A stretch of DNA of 64,000 nt from an uncultured Aquabacterium sp. (GTDB lineage: Bacteria > Pseudomonadota > Gammaproteobacteria > Burkholderiales > Burkholderiaceae_C), in the NCBI RefSeq assembly GCF_913773725.1, contig NZ_CAJYGK010000160.1, positions 142,618 to 206,617 on the forward strand, in the 5' to 3' direction. Numbering within the stretch: position 1 is the stretch's first letter; the number at the start of each line of letters is the position of its first letter. The translations under genes were made by a program, and so were the position numbers. This document shows positions 19,411-27,850 of this stretch, one piece after another. The notes beneath the pieces are model-generated. The model saw nothing but the letters and a program-made list of their open reading frames with translations, did no database searches and was not told the origin of the DNA.

Positions 19411-20253
19411 ATGAAGCGCAATGTGATGACCGTGATGGCCGCAGGCCTGCTGACCGCTGCGGGCCTGCCCGGAGCCCATGCCGCCCGCCTGCAGCTCGTG
19501 GGACTGGGCGAGGGCTTCGACCTGGTGCTCGCCTCGGCGACCGTGGGGGGCCAGATGCATGACCTGGTGCTGGGTGACAGCCTCACCGACCTGTCGTCGG
19601 CGCAGGAGCTGGGCCGCGCCGGGGCCGGATGGACGACCCTGCCGGCTGGTGTGGGCGAAGGCGGTGCCGAGGTGGGCTGGGATGGTGGCCTCTTCGCGGG
19701 CAACCGCCCGGACGGCGTGGCCCATGTGACGACGTACACCTCGGCCAGCCTGACGGCCCAAGGCCCGGCCCCGTTGGCGGCGGACGGTGCCGGGGTCTCG
19801 GCCGAGGTGGGGGTGATTGGCCTGCAGTGGCGCGTCGTCGGCGATGCGGGCGAGGCGGCAGGGGCGCTGGTCGATGTGCATTTCGCAGGCCTGGCCCACA
19901 CCTTTGCCACCTCGGACATCGCCCAGGTGACGCCGGGTTGGGGGGGCGCCAGCGGGCTGCAAGTGTCGATCGATGGCGTGGACGTGCTGGGTGCGTGGTT
20001 CGATGTCACCCAGGCTGTGAGCCTGCGCTTTCAGGCGCGGGTGGGCGACCTGCTGACCGTGTCGGCCTTCAGCCGCGCACAGATGGATTCCGCGGTAGGC
20101 GACACGCTGCTGGCGGGGCAGGGTTATGGCGCCGCAGCCGGGCTGCAGGGCACCTTCTCGGTGACCAGCGCGGTGCCCGAGCCGGCCTCTGTCGCGCTGG
20201 TGCTGGCCGGGCTGGCCGTCGTGGCCACGCTGACGCGTCGCCGCCCGCGCTGA
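19411..20253 (+). CDS. PEP-CTERM sorting domain protein
   Basis: 280 residues with a signal peptide (cleavage near AHA, residue 24) and a C-terminal PEP-CTERM tripartite signal: VPEP, a hydrophobic helix (ASVALVLAGLAVVA), then RRRPR. Such tails are removed by exosortase and send the protein to the cell surface or extracellular matrix. The body is beta-rich, Gly/Ala-rich and has no recognisable domain. It starts 18 bp after the 5'-nucleotidase and may share its transcript. No exosortase gene is in the window. Confidence 0.88.
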   Translation: MKRNVMTVMAAGLLTAAGLPGAHAARLQLVGLGEGFDLVLASATVGGQMHDLVLGDSLTDLSSAQELGRAGAGWTTLPAGVGEGGAEVGWDGGLFAGNRPDGVAHVTTYTSASLTAQGPAPLAADGAGVSAEVGVIGLQWRVVGDAGEAAGALVDVHFAGLAHTFATSDIAQVTPGWGGASGLQVSIDGVDVLGAWFDVTQAVSLRFQARVGDLLTVSAFSRAQMDSAVGDTLLAGQGYGAAAGLQGTFSVTSAVPEPASVALVLAGLAVVATLTRRRPR

Positions 20254-20271
20254 GGGCGCTGAGCGGGCGCG

Positions 20272-22390
20272 TCAGCCGCCAGCCTGCTGCAGGGCCAGGC
20301 GGGCCTTGAAGGCCCGCTTGGCCACGTACATCGCCCGGTCGGCGGTGTCGAGCAGGCGGTGGGCGTCGGTGTCCACATCCGGCGCCAAGGCGACCCCGAA
20401 GCTGATGGTCACGGCGACCTCATGGCCGTCCGGCAGGCGGACTGGCTGGGCCACGGCCTGGCGCGCGCGCCAGAATCAGCTCGACCTCGTCCGGGGCGGT
20501 CAGCTGGGTGAGCACCAGCACGAACTCGTCGCCACCCAGGCGGGCCGCGGTGTCGTTGGCGCGGATCACGCCCTGAAGCCGGCGGGCCACCTCGCACAGC
20601 AGGCGGTCGCCTGCGTCGTGCCCGTGACGGTCGTTGACCGCCTTGAAACCGTCGAGGTCACCGAAGCACACCGCCACATGCTTGCCATTGCGTGCCGTGC
20701 CGGCAATCGCCTGCTTCAGGCGGTCCAGCAGCAGAGCGCGGTTGGGCAGGCCCGTCAGGGCATCCTGGAAGGCCATTTCCTCGACCTTCTGCTGGTAGGC
20801 CTTCATCGCGGTGATGTCCTGCATCATCCACACCGACTCGTTGTGCTCGGGCGTGAGCATCGTGCCGCTCATGTCCACCCACAGGCGCCGCCCGTCACGG
20901 GCCAGCATCTGCTCCTGCGTCCGGTAGATGCCGCCGGCATGCACGACCGGGTAGGCCTCGGCGGACACCCGTTCGAACGCCGTCGGATCGGCATAGAGCA
21001 TGGCACTGTTCTTGCCGAGCAGCTCGGAGAGGTCGTAGCCCGAGAGCTTTTCGAAGGCGCGGTTGGCCCAGGTCACGCGCAACGAGGCGATCTTGACGAT
21101 GCCCACCATCTCGTTGTCCAGCATCAGGTGCTGCTGCCGGTTGGCGGCCTGCAGCGCCAGGCGGGTGCGGTGCAGTTCGGTCACGTCGATGATGACCGTG
21201 CGGCTGCGCAGGAAACGGCCCTCGTCGTCGTACAGGGCGGTGGCCATCACGCTGACGTGGCGGGCCTGACCGTCGGCGGCGAGCAGGTCGAACTCTTCCG
21301 GCCCGAAATGGCCTTCGCGCATGAAACGGGGGTAGACCTCGGCGAAGCGGGCGCGGCCGGCGTCGGTGAAGAACTCGCGCGGGCTGCGGCGACCCAGCAG
21401 CGACTCCCGCGGGGCGCCGTAGAGCTCGGCGGCCTTGCGGTTGATGTCGACGAAGGTGCCCGAGGCGTCGAGCGAGTAGTAGCCACAGGGCGCGTTTTCG
21501 TACAGGTCTTCGAGATGCCGCTTGGATTCAGCCAGGCGCTTCTGGGCGTCCTGTCGCTCGGAGATGTCGTGCAGAAAGGCCGCGTACAGCGTGCCCCGCG
21601 TGGTCGACTGCAGCGCGGTGACCGTGACCTCGCACGGAAACACGGTGCCATCACGGCGGACGGCCGGCAGCTCGCGGCGGCGGTCCACCACACGGGCGAT
21701 GCTGGGGTCGTGCATCTGCGCCATGCCGGTGCGGTGTCGGCCGCGGTAGGCCGGCGGCACCACCAGCTCGTCGAGCGGGCGGCCGAGGGCCTCCTCGCGT
21801 GTCCAGCCAAAGGTCAGCTCGGCTTGGCGGTTCCACTCCACGATGGTGCCTGCGGCGTCCATGCAGATGTAGGCGTCATAGGAGTTGGCGAGCAAGGCGC
21901 GCAACTCGGCGTGCAGCTCGTGCAGCTGGGCCTGCTCGGAAGGCCCCGGCTCCTGCACCGCGGCCGCGACCAGGGGAGCGAGGTCCGTGAGCAGCCCCAG
22001 TTCGACGTCCGTGAACGACCGCGGACGGTCTGCCAGTGCCCACAGGGCGCCAATCAGGGCACCCGTGTCGCCGCGCAAGGGGACTGCAACGCAAGCTTGC
22101 ACGCTGCGCCCGACCGCTGCCAGCCAGGCGGCAGACAGCGCGGGCTCGGTGCGCAGGTCGGTGACGGCCCACGTTTCCGTGAGCGCCGGCAGCGCCACCG
22201 TCGGTGGCCGGGCGCCGGTGCCCGCCTCGGCAGAGGCCAGACACACCACGACCTGAGCGTCATCCCGCACCAGCGACACCGCTGCGAGCGGCAGCTTCAG
22301 CTGTCGGCAGACGAGACGGGCAAAGCCGTCGAGCACGGTGGAGGGTCCGGCCGGCGTACTGCATGCCGGGCTGGTGAGGAGTGGGGCCAT
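20272..22390 (-). pseudogene. GAF/PAS sensor diguanylate cyclase, frameshifted in the GGDEF domain
   Basis: Reads as one protein except for a frame break. From 22390: GAF (about residues 20-150), three PAS domains (about 165-285, 290-410, 415-530), then GGDEF with DALTGLPNRALLLDRL and an intact RLGGDEFVLVL motif. The first frame ends at 20420. The missing end of GGDEF (VAVTISFGVALAPD, HRLLDTADRAMYVAKR) is in another frame, ending at 20272. The break sits in an alternating GC run (20460-20470); two more bases there, or one fewer, restores a full-length ~705-residue protein. This could be a real inactivation, slippage-type switching or a sequence error. No EAL domain is present. Confidence 0.8.
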
Positions 22391-22565
22391 GGTGGGCCCG
22401 GACGGCGGAAGCGCCCGCTGTCCGGTCGGGGTACTGCAAAACGTGAGGCATCCATTGTGCTGCGTTCAGGCCGCCGTGAAACGCCGATATCCCGCAGGAA
22501 CCGGGCCGAGTTGTGTGGTGTGGCCGAATCTGCCAACACAACGGCCCGTGCGGTGGGGCGAGGGC

Positions 22566-24299
22566 TCAGTGGCCGCTCAGGCGCAGACCGAGCAGCAGCA
22601 GGCAACCCGCCCCCAGCACCGCACTCAGGGTTTGCCAGAACACCACCGGGTTGCGTTCCACCAGCGGGGGGGGGCGGTGGCCCAGGTAGGCGGCTCCGGG
22701 CACATGCAGGTCGTGCACGAACTCGGACAGCGCCTCCTGGCGCCGAGCCGGATCGGGGTGCAGGGCTCGGCGCAGCACGGCGTCCAGCCAGGCCGGCAGG
22801 TCGGGACGCCGCTCACGCAGCGGCACATAGCGCAGGCGCCGCACGTCGGCCGGGGTGCGCACGCGTGGCACCTGCAGGCCATAGGGCAGGTGGCCGGTCA
22901 GCATCTGGTAGCCCAGCACGGCCAGCGAGAACAGCTCGGAGCGGGGGGTGCCGACGCCGCCCGTGAAGTACTCCGGGGCGGTGTACTGCAGCGAACCGGC
23001 GATGGCGTCGGGGCGGGTGGCCGCCGCGCCTTCGGTCAGCCCGGCCACGTGCACCGAGCCGAAGTCGATCAGCCGCACCGTGCCTGTGCGGTCGATCAGG
23101 ATGTTTTCGGGGCGCAGGTCCTGATGCAGCATCTCCTTGCGGTGAAAGGCCTGCAGGCCCTTGGCGATCTGGCCCAGCAGATCACGCACGGTGTCGAGGT
23201 CGGGCGTCGGGTGGTCGGTCATCCACTGGCTCAGTGTCTGACCTTCCACATACTCCATGGCCACGTGCAGGTGTGCACGGGGGCGGTTGTGCGTGCAGGG
23301 CTTGAGCACGTGCGCGCTGTCGATGCGCCGCGCAATCCACTCTTCGAGCAGAAAGCGGTCGAGCAGCGCTGGCTGCTCGCGCAGCTCGGCCGCCGGGGTC
23401 TTCAAGGCCACCTGGCGCCCGGTGGACTCGTCGACGGCCAGCCACACCTGGCTGCGGGCGCTGGTGTGCAGTTCGCGCACCAGGGTGTAGCCCTCGAACG
23501 TGCTCCGGGCGTGCAGCGGCGGAGGCCATTGCAGGGCGGCGCGCTGGGCGCCCAAGGGGTGCGCGTGCGCCTGGGGCAACGCCCGCACCCGCACGATCTG
23601 TACCGTGAGGTTGTCGTCGCTGCCGCGAGCCAGGGCTGTGTCGGCCAGCATGCAGGCGGCGGCGTCCAGGTCATCCGGGTGCGCGGACAGCGCCGCCTGC
23701 ACGGCGGCGGCATCCAGGTGCTCCCACACGCCGTCGGTGGCCAGCAGGTAGACCTCGCCGGGCTCGGTGTCCCAGCAGCGGTAGTCGATCTCGACTGCGG
23801 GCCCGGCGCCCAGTGCCCGGCCCAGGTAGGTCTCGGTGGACGACACCCGCACCCGATGGTCTTCGCTGAGTTGTTCCAGCGCCTGGGGATGCACGCGGTA
23901 GACGCGCGTGTCCCCCACATGCAGCAGATGGGCCTCACGCCCCTTGAAGACCAGCGCACTGAAGGTGCAAACGTGGCCCCGGTCGCGGTCAAAGCGCGCA
24001 TCGCTGCGCTGGTTCTGCGCGTGCAGCCACGAGTTCGTGGCCTCGAGCACGCGTTGTCCCGACCGCCGCACCGACCACGCCTCGGAGGTGTCGTAGTAGT
24101 CGTCCAGAAAGCCCCGCACGGCGGCGGCACTGGCCACCTGGCTGACCGCGCTGCTGCCGATGCCGTCGGCCAGCGCCACGGCCACACCCTTGGTGTGCAG
24201 CAGCGGCCCTTCCGGCACGCTCGCGCCATGGAAATCCTGGTTCAGTGCCTTGCGGCCAGCCCGACTGTGCTGGCCGACCAGCAGTTTCAGGTCGCTCAT
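22566..24299 (-). CDS. PP2C phosphatase - Ser/Thr kinase fusion with C-terminal membrane anchor
   Basis: 577 residues. Residues about 1-245 are a PP2C-type phosphatase (NQDFHG, ADGIGS, LHVGDTRVYRV, LLATDGVWEHL, SDDNLTV). Residues about 265-520 are a eukaryotic-like kinase with VALK, HQDLRPENILID, DFGS and TAPEYF. A single transmembrane helix near the end (VLGAGCLLLLGLRL) anchors it with both domains in the cytoplasm. The HRD Arg is replaced by Gln (HQD), which may alter activation. It lies 28 bp downstream of the formate/nitrite transporter and shares its transcript. The target is unknown; transporter or nitrite reductase control is inference. Confidence 0.9.
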   Translation of the reverse strand: MSDLKLLVGQHSRAGRKALNQDFHGASVPEGPLLHTKGVAVALADGIGSSAVSQVASAAAVRGFLDDYYDTSEAWSVRRSGQRVLEATNSWLHAQNQRSDARFDRDRGHVCTFSALVFKGREAHLLHVGDTRVYRVHPQALEQLSEDHRVRVSSTETYLGRALGAGPAVEIDYRCWDTEPGEVYLLATDGVWEHLDAAAVQAALSAHPDDLDAAACMLADTALARGSDDNLTVQIVRVRALPQAHAHPLGAQRAALQWPPPLHARSTFEGYTLVRELHTSARSQVWLAVDESTGRQVALKTPAAELREQPALLDRFLLEEWIARRIDSAHVLKPCTHNRPRAHLHVAMEYVEGQTLSQWMTDHPTPDLDTVRDLLGQIAKGLQAFHRKEMLHQDLRPENILIDRTGTVRLIDFGSVHVAGLTEGAAATRPDAIAGSLQYTAPEYFTGGVGTPRSELFSLAVLGYQMLTGHLPYGLQVPRVRTPADVRRLRYVPLRERRPDLPAWLDAVLRRALHPDPARRQEALSEFVHDLHVPGAAYLGHRPPPLVERNPVVFWQTLSAVLGAGCLLLLGLRLSGH

Positions 24300-24327
24300 G
24301 TGACGAGCCAGAGACGCTTCGCGGTGT

Positions 24328-25140
24328 TCAGACAGCGACGCGCTTCGGCGCGGTCTTGTAATGCGTGGAGTACAGCGTGGCGCCCACGAAGGTCAGGCCG
24401 CCCACGAGGTTGCCCAGCACCGTCGGGATCTCGTTCCAGATCATGTAGTCCATGAAGGTGAAGTTGCCGCCCAGCATCAGGCCCGAGGGGAAGAGGTACA
24501 TGTTGACGATGCTGTGCTCGAAGCCCATGTAGAAGAACACCAGAATGGGCATCCACATCGCGATGACCTTGCCGGATACGCTGGTGGACATCATGGCCGC
24601 GACCACACCGGTCGAGACCATCCAGTTGCACATCACGGCGCGCACGAACAGCGTCAGCATGCCGGCGGCACCATGAGCTGCGTAGCCCACTGTGCGGCCT
24701 TCGCCGATGTGGCCGATCTTCTGGCCGATGGCGTTGGGCGCTTCGGTGAAACCGTTGGTGAAGATGATGGCCATGAACACGGCCACCGTCAGGGCCCCGG
24801 CGAAGTTGCCGGCAAACACCAGCCCCCAGTTGCGCATCACGCCACCCCAGGTGGCACCCGGGCGGCGGTCCAGCACGGCGAGCGGGGCCAGCGTGAACAC
24901 GCCGGTCAGCAGGTCGAAGCCCAGCAGGTAGAGCATGCAGAAACCGACCGGGAAGAGCAGGGCGCCCACCAGCGGGTTGCCGGTGTTGACCGACACCGAG
25001 ACGGCAAAAGCCGCCGCCAGAGCCAGGATGGCGCCGGCCATGTAGGCGCGGATCAGCGTGTCGCGGGTGGACATCAGGAGTTTCGATTCGCCGGCGTCGA
25101 CCATCTTGGTGACGAACTCGGTGGGGGCGAGGTAGGCCAT
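24328..25140 (-). CDS. formate/nitrite transporter (FNT/NirC family)
   Basis: 270 residues with six transmembrane helices of the FNT fold, a pentameric channel for nitrite or formate. Typical are the first helix region LIRAYMAGAILALAAAFA, the VRAVMCNWMVSTG segment in the middle and FVFFYMGFEHSIVNMY-like sequence (here LVFFYMGFEHSIVNMYL), which holds the gating His. Start at 25140 is chosen because GGAAGGAAG precedes it and residue 1-10 match the family (MAYLAPTEFV). Neighbouring nirBD and nasR make nitrite uptake for assimilation the likely role. Its leader carries a sigma-54 element, an ANTAR-type hairpin and a terminator. Confidence 0.9.
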   Translation of the reverse strand: MAYLAPTEFVTKMVDAGESKLLMSTRDTLIRAYMAGAILALAAAFAVSVSVNTGNPLVGALLFPVGFCMLYLLGFDLLTGVFTLAPLAVLDRRPGATWGGVMRNWGLVFAGNFAGALTVAVFMAIIFTNGFTEAPNAIGQKIGHIGEGRTVGYAAHGAAGMLTLFVRAVMCNWMVSTGVVAAMMSTSVSGKVIAMWMPILVFFYMGFEHSIVNMYLFPSGLMLGGNFTFMDYMIWNEIPTVLGNLVGGLTFVGATLYSTHYKTAPKRVAV

Positions 25141-25191
25141 GGGGCTTCCTTCCAGCAGGGGATGCAATCAGAGGCTGAGCGGCACGCGGGC

Positions 25192-25221
25192 AAAAGAAAA
25201 CGGCGCCCCTTCCTGGCGCCG
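25192..25221 (-). terminator. intrinsic terminator in the leader of the formate/nitrite transporter gene (attenuator)
   Basis: On the minus strand, CGGCGCC (25221-25215), loop AGGAAGG, GGCGCCG (25207-25201), then TTTTCTTTT. A 7-bp perfect GC stem and a U-tract make a textbook rho-independent terminator, but it sits about 50 bp upstream of the transporter start codon and after the likely promoter. That position makes it an attenuator. An upstream hairpin (CCGGC-CTTACA-GCCGG) overlaps its 5' arm, so the two are mutually exclusive. Confidence 0.8.
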
Positions 25222-25298
25222 GCTGTAAGGCCGGGCAGGACGGGACGCCGTCATCCGCGTGTGTGGTGCGGCCCGTGCGGGTGCATCGGGCCAGGCAT

Positions 25299-25316
25299 CA
25301 GGCCGTCGTTGGCCTG
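25299..25316 (-). promoter_or_regulatory. ANTAR-target-like leader hairpin, hexaloop AACGAC
   Basis: On the minus strand CAGGCC-AACGAC-GGCCTG: a perfect 6-bp stem with a six-base loop having A at position 1 and G at position 4, the loop rule described for RNA targets of ANTAR proteins. It starts about six bases after the predicted transcription start and precedes the terminator at 25192-25221. The nirB leader has a hairpin with the identical hexaloop (30447-30464). The NasR gene just upstream supplies the matching ANTAR protein. The expected second hexaloop hairpin is not obvious. Confidence 0.65.
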
Positions 25317-25332
25317 GTGTGCACCGAGAGCA

Positions 25333-25348
25333 TGCAGGTTCTGTGCCG
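25333..25348 (-). promoter_or_regulatory. sigma-54 (-24/-12) promoter of the formate/nitrite transporter gene
   Basis: CGGCACAGAACCTGCA on the minus strand has the invariant GG (25347-25346) and GC (25335-25334) exactly ten bases apart and matches most of the TGGCAC-N5-TTGCA consensus. Predicted start is near 25322. A weak NtrC-like dyad (GCAC-N7-GTGA, 25416-25430) lies about 100 bp upstream. Sigma-54 plus leader antitermination is the arrangement known for the Klebsiella nas operon. Confidence 0.6.
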
Positions 25349-25430
25349 GAATTGGGCGCGCCAAGCGCCACGCGGCGGTGCGTGATGCGTCACGCGTTGC
25401 GCGGAGATGGTGCGCGCACGCCGTGTGTGA

Positions 25431-26744
25431 TCACTTCTGGTGCGTCGAGCCGTGGCGGGCCGCGAACGCGATGTCGGGCAAGGCCAGCGTCGCCTCTGCC
25501 ACATCGAGCAGGCGACGGTTGTGGTCCATGGCGGACTTCTGCAGCGCGCGGAAGGCCGCTTCTTCCGTCAGGCCCAGGCGCGACATCAGGGCGCCCTTGG
25601 CTCGCTCGATGATCTTGCGCTCGTGCAGCGCGCGGCGTGCGGTGTCGAGCTCGGCTTCCATGCTGGCCAGGCGGGCCGACTGGGTCTGCAGGAGCTCAAC
25701 CAGTGAGCTCACGGCGGCGCCACCGGGTGCGGCCTTGGTGCCGTCTGCCACAGCCGACAGCACCGGCGCGGCCTCGGGTTGCGCGGCCGAGTTGAAGAAG
25801 CGCTCGACCGCATGGGTGTGCGGCGGCGGGTTGTCGCGCAGCTGGCGCAGCAGGCCTTCCGAGTCCTGCAAGGCCTGCTCGGCACGCTGGATCTGGTCGG
25901 CGCAGGCCTGGCGCAGGCCATGTACCAGGTCGTTCTGCAGCTGCCCCATCTCGGTGATGCGGGCGCTGCTGACCTCGAACCAGCTTTCGCTGAGCGCGCT
26001 GTCGAGCGCGGCACCGGGGCGCGCCGTGCACAGGGTGCGACGCAGGCGTTCGAGCTGGGCCACCACCGGGGTCAGGTGGTGTTGCTGCCAGCGGGCACGT
26101 TGCGCGTCATCGGCAAACTCTTCGAACACACGCAGGCAGCGCTCCTGGGCGTCGATGAGGTGCACGATGCGCTGCTGCTCGGTGTCGTCGCAGGTGCCCG
26201 AGGCAAACAGCTGCGCGCCCACGGCCCGCTCCTGGCCAGCCGCCTCCTTGCCCTGCACCAGATGCACATAGGCCACCAGCAGCCGTGAGATGCCCGGGTC
26301 GGCCGCGGCATCGGCGAGGTGAAACACCAGCTCCACCAGGCCGGCGATGACCCGGCTGTAGGCGGCGACCGCGTCGTGTGCCGTGGGGCCGCGCTGCTCG
26401 ATGGCCGCACGCAGGGCACGCAGCGCGTCCAGGTCCAGCATCACCCAGGCCATCAGCGACAGCGTGCGCGAGGTGGCGCCGTGTTCGGGCGCCAGTTGTT
26501 CGGCGAAGAGCTCGCGCAGGGCGGTCTCGATCGGTTGGGCCTTGTCCACGGCGGTCTGCCGCTCGGTGGCAAAACGCTGTCCGCCCGACGCCAGGAAGAG
26601 GCTGGCCGCACCCCGCTCGCGCTGCAGGGCGTGCACGAGCCGCCCGATGACATCGGCGAGGTCGACGCGCCGGGCGAGCTGCCGCAAGGCCTCGATGTCG
26701 AGTTGCCGGGCACGCAGAACGAGTTGGGAGACGGACAGGGACAT
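25431..26744 (-). CDS. nasR: NasR-type nitrate/nitrite-responsive antiterminator (NIT + ANTAR)
   Basis: 437 residues. The N-terminal helical NIT domain (about 35-280, starting after HALQRERGAASLFLASGG) is the nitrate/nitrite sensor. A linker with a coiled coil (about 330-385) leads to a C-terminal ANTAR domain (about 380-425: KIIERAKGALMSRLGLTEEAAFRALQKSAM) that binds paired hexaloop RNA hairpins to block terminator formation. It lies directly upstream of a transporter gene whose leader has such a hairpin and a terminator, and downstream of nirBD. It probably controls both transcripts in response to nitrate or nitrite. Confidence 0.88.
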   Translation of the reverse strand: MSLSVSQLVLRARQLDIEALRQLARRVDLADVIGRLVHALQRERGAASLFLASGGQRFATERQTAVDKAQPIETALRELFAEQLAPEHGATSRTLSLMAWVMLDLDALRALRAAIEQRGPTAHDAVAAYSRVIAGLVELVFHLADAAADPGISRLLVAYVHLVQGKEAAGQERAVGAQLFASGTCDDTEQQRIVHLIDAQERCLRVFEEFADDAQRARWQQHHLTPVVAQLERLRRTLCTARPGAALDSALSESWFEVSSARITEMGQLQNDLVHGLRQACADQIQRAEQALQDSEGLLRQLRDNPPPHTHAVERFFNSAAQPEAAPVLSAVADGTKAAPGGAAVSSLVELLQTQSARLASMEAELDTARRALHERKIIERAKGALMSRLGLTEEAAFRALQKSAMDHNRRLLDVAEATLALPDIAFAARHGSTHQK

Positions 26745-26819
26745 TGGGGGCCAGCATGGTGCGAAGAGCAGGCCCTGATTGTCGTCAATTTGGGCCGGTT
26801 GCGGGGCCGGGCCTTTGCC

Positions 26820-27227
26820 TCAGAGGTGGAATTGGCCCGCGGCCTCGGGCTGGAACGGGATGGCTGCCAGCACGGCCCGGCGCGGCACGCCGTCGAGTCC
26901 GGTCCACTGCACCGCTTCGCCCACGCGCTGGCCGATCAGGGCCGCACCCAGCGGGGTCAGCACCGAGAGGCCATCGGACGGGGTGTCGTGCGGGTAGCTC
27001 AGCGTGACCTTCAGCGTGCGGCCGTCTTCGTGGGCCAGCAGCACCACGCTCGATCGCATGGTGACGATCTGCTCGGGCACGGCCTCGGGCGGGACCAGGT
27101 CGGCGAAGTCCAGCACCTCGTTCAGTTGAGACCAGGTTGCGGGCGGGCAGGGGGCCCCGCGTTCGAGCAGGGCGGACAGGCGGCTGTGGTCGACTTCAGT
27201 GACCACGCGGGAAGCAGGGGTTGGCAT
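26820..27227 (-). CDS. rnk: Rnk/GreA C-terminal-domain protein
   Basis: 135 residues, the usual length of Rnk (about 136). An N-terminal short helical hairpin (about 10-50) is followed by the GreA/GreB C-terminal FKBP-like fold: RSSVVLLAHEDG..LKVTLSYPHD and LSVLTPLGAALIGQRVG. Rnk-type proteins bind RNA polymerase near the secondary channel and were first described as regulators of nucleoside diphosphate kinase. It lies between nirD and nasR on the same strand but with a 247-bp gap from nirD, so it may have its own promoter. A role in nitrite control is not implied by sequence. Confidence 0.8.
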   Translation of the reverse strand: MPTPASRVVTEVDHSRLSALLERGAPCPPATWSQLNEVLDFADLVPPEAVPEQIVTMRSSVVLLAHEDGRTLKVTLSYPHDTPSDGLSVLTPLGAALIGQRVGEAVQWTGLDGVPRRAVLAAIPFQPEAAGQFHL

Positions 27228-27474
27228 ACAGGTGCTCCGGGTATCGCGCGGAATGCCCGGAGACCAGAGTGCGCAGGATGGGGGAAAGGGCGGTCGCCGG
27301 GCTCAGTGATGTGCGGCCGTGACCCGGGGCACCGACCGGAAGGTCGGCACGCCGCGCATGCACGCACGCACACGCGTCACGGCAAGCAGGCCGTGGGCGC
27401 TGACAGGAGCGTGGTGCAAGGCGAACATGAATGGATTGTAGGGAGGAAAGGCACCGCCCCGCAAACAGGGTCAA

Positions 27475-27834
27475 TCAGGCGCAGCGCACGTGCACCCGTC
27501 CCCCTTCGACCTGCACGGCGTGGGCCTGCACCGACAGCGCCGGGTCTTCCAGGCAGGCGCCGGTTTCGAGGTCGAAGTGGTGCTTGTACAGCGGCGAGGC
27601 CACCACCACCCGGCCACCCAGGCTGCCGATCAGTCCGCGCGACAGCACGCTGGCGCCGTTCTTCGGGTCGACGTTGTCGATCGCGAGGAAGCGGTCCGTG
27701 CCGATGCGGAAGACGGCGATGTGGCGGGCGCCGATGCGGGCGCACACCCCGGTGTCGGGCAGGATGTCATCGATGGCACACACCGGGGTCCAGGTGGTGG
27801 TGTCGGGGCGGTCTTGGATCATGTCGGTCTGCAT
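27475..27834 (-). CDS. nirD: assimilatory nitrite reductase small subunit
   Basis: 119 residues, the usual size of NirD. It has a Rieske-like fold but without the [2Fe-2S] Cys/His ligands, as in other NirD proteins: the loop reads DPKNGASVLSRGLIG and PLYKHHFDLETG. The start at 27834 (MQTDMIQDRPD) is preferred to a longer frame overlapping nirB. It begins 16 bp after nirB stops and is co-transcribed. It assists NirB in NADH-dependent reduction of nitrite to ammonia in the cytoplasm. Confidence 0.92.
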   Translation of the reverse strand: MQTDMIQDRPDTTTWTPVCAIDDILPDTGVCARIGARHIAVFRIGTDRFLAIDNVDPKNGASVLSRGLIGSLGGRVVVASPLYKHHFDLETGACLEDPALSVQAHAVQVEGGRVHVRCA

Positions 27835-27850
27835 GGTGGGCTCGTGCGGC

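Noticed and set aside
27332..27347. CCGACC-GGAA-GGTCGG hairpin after nirD as a terminator
   Set aside because: Good 6-bp stem but no T-run on either side.
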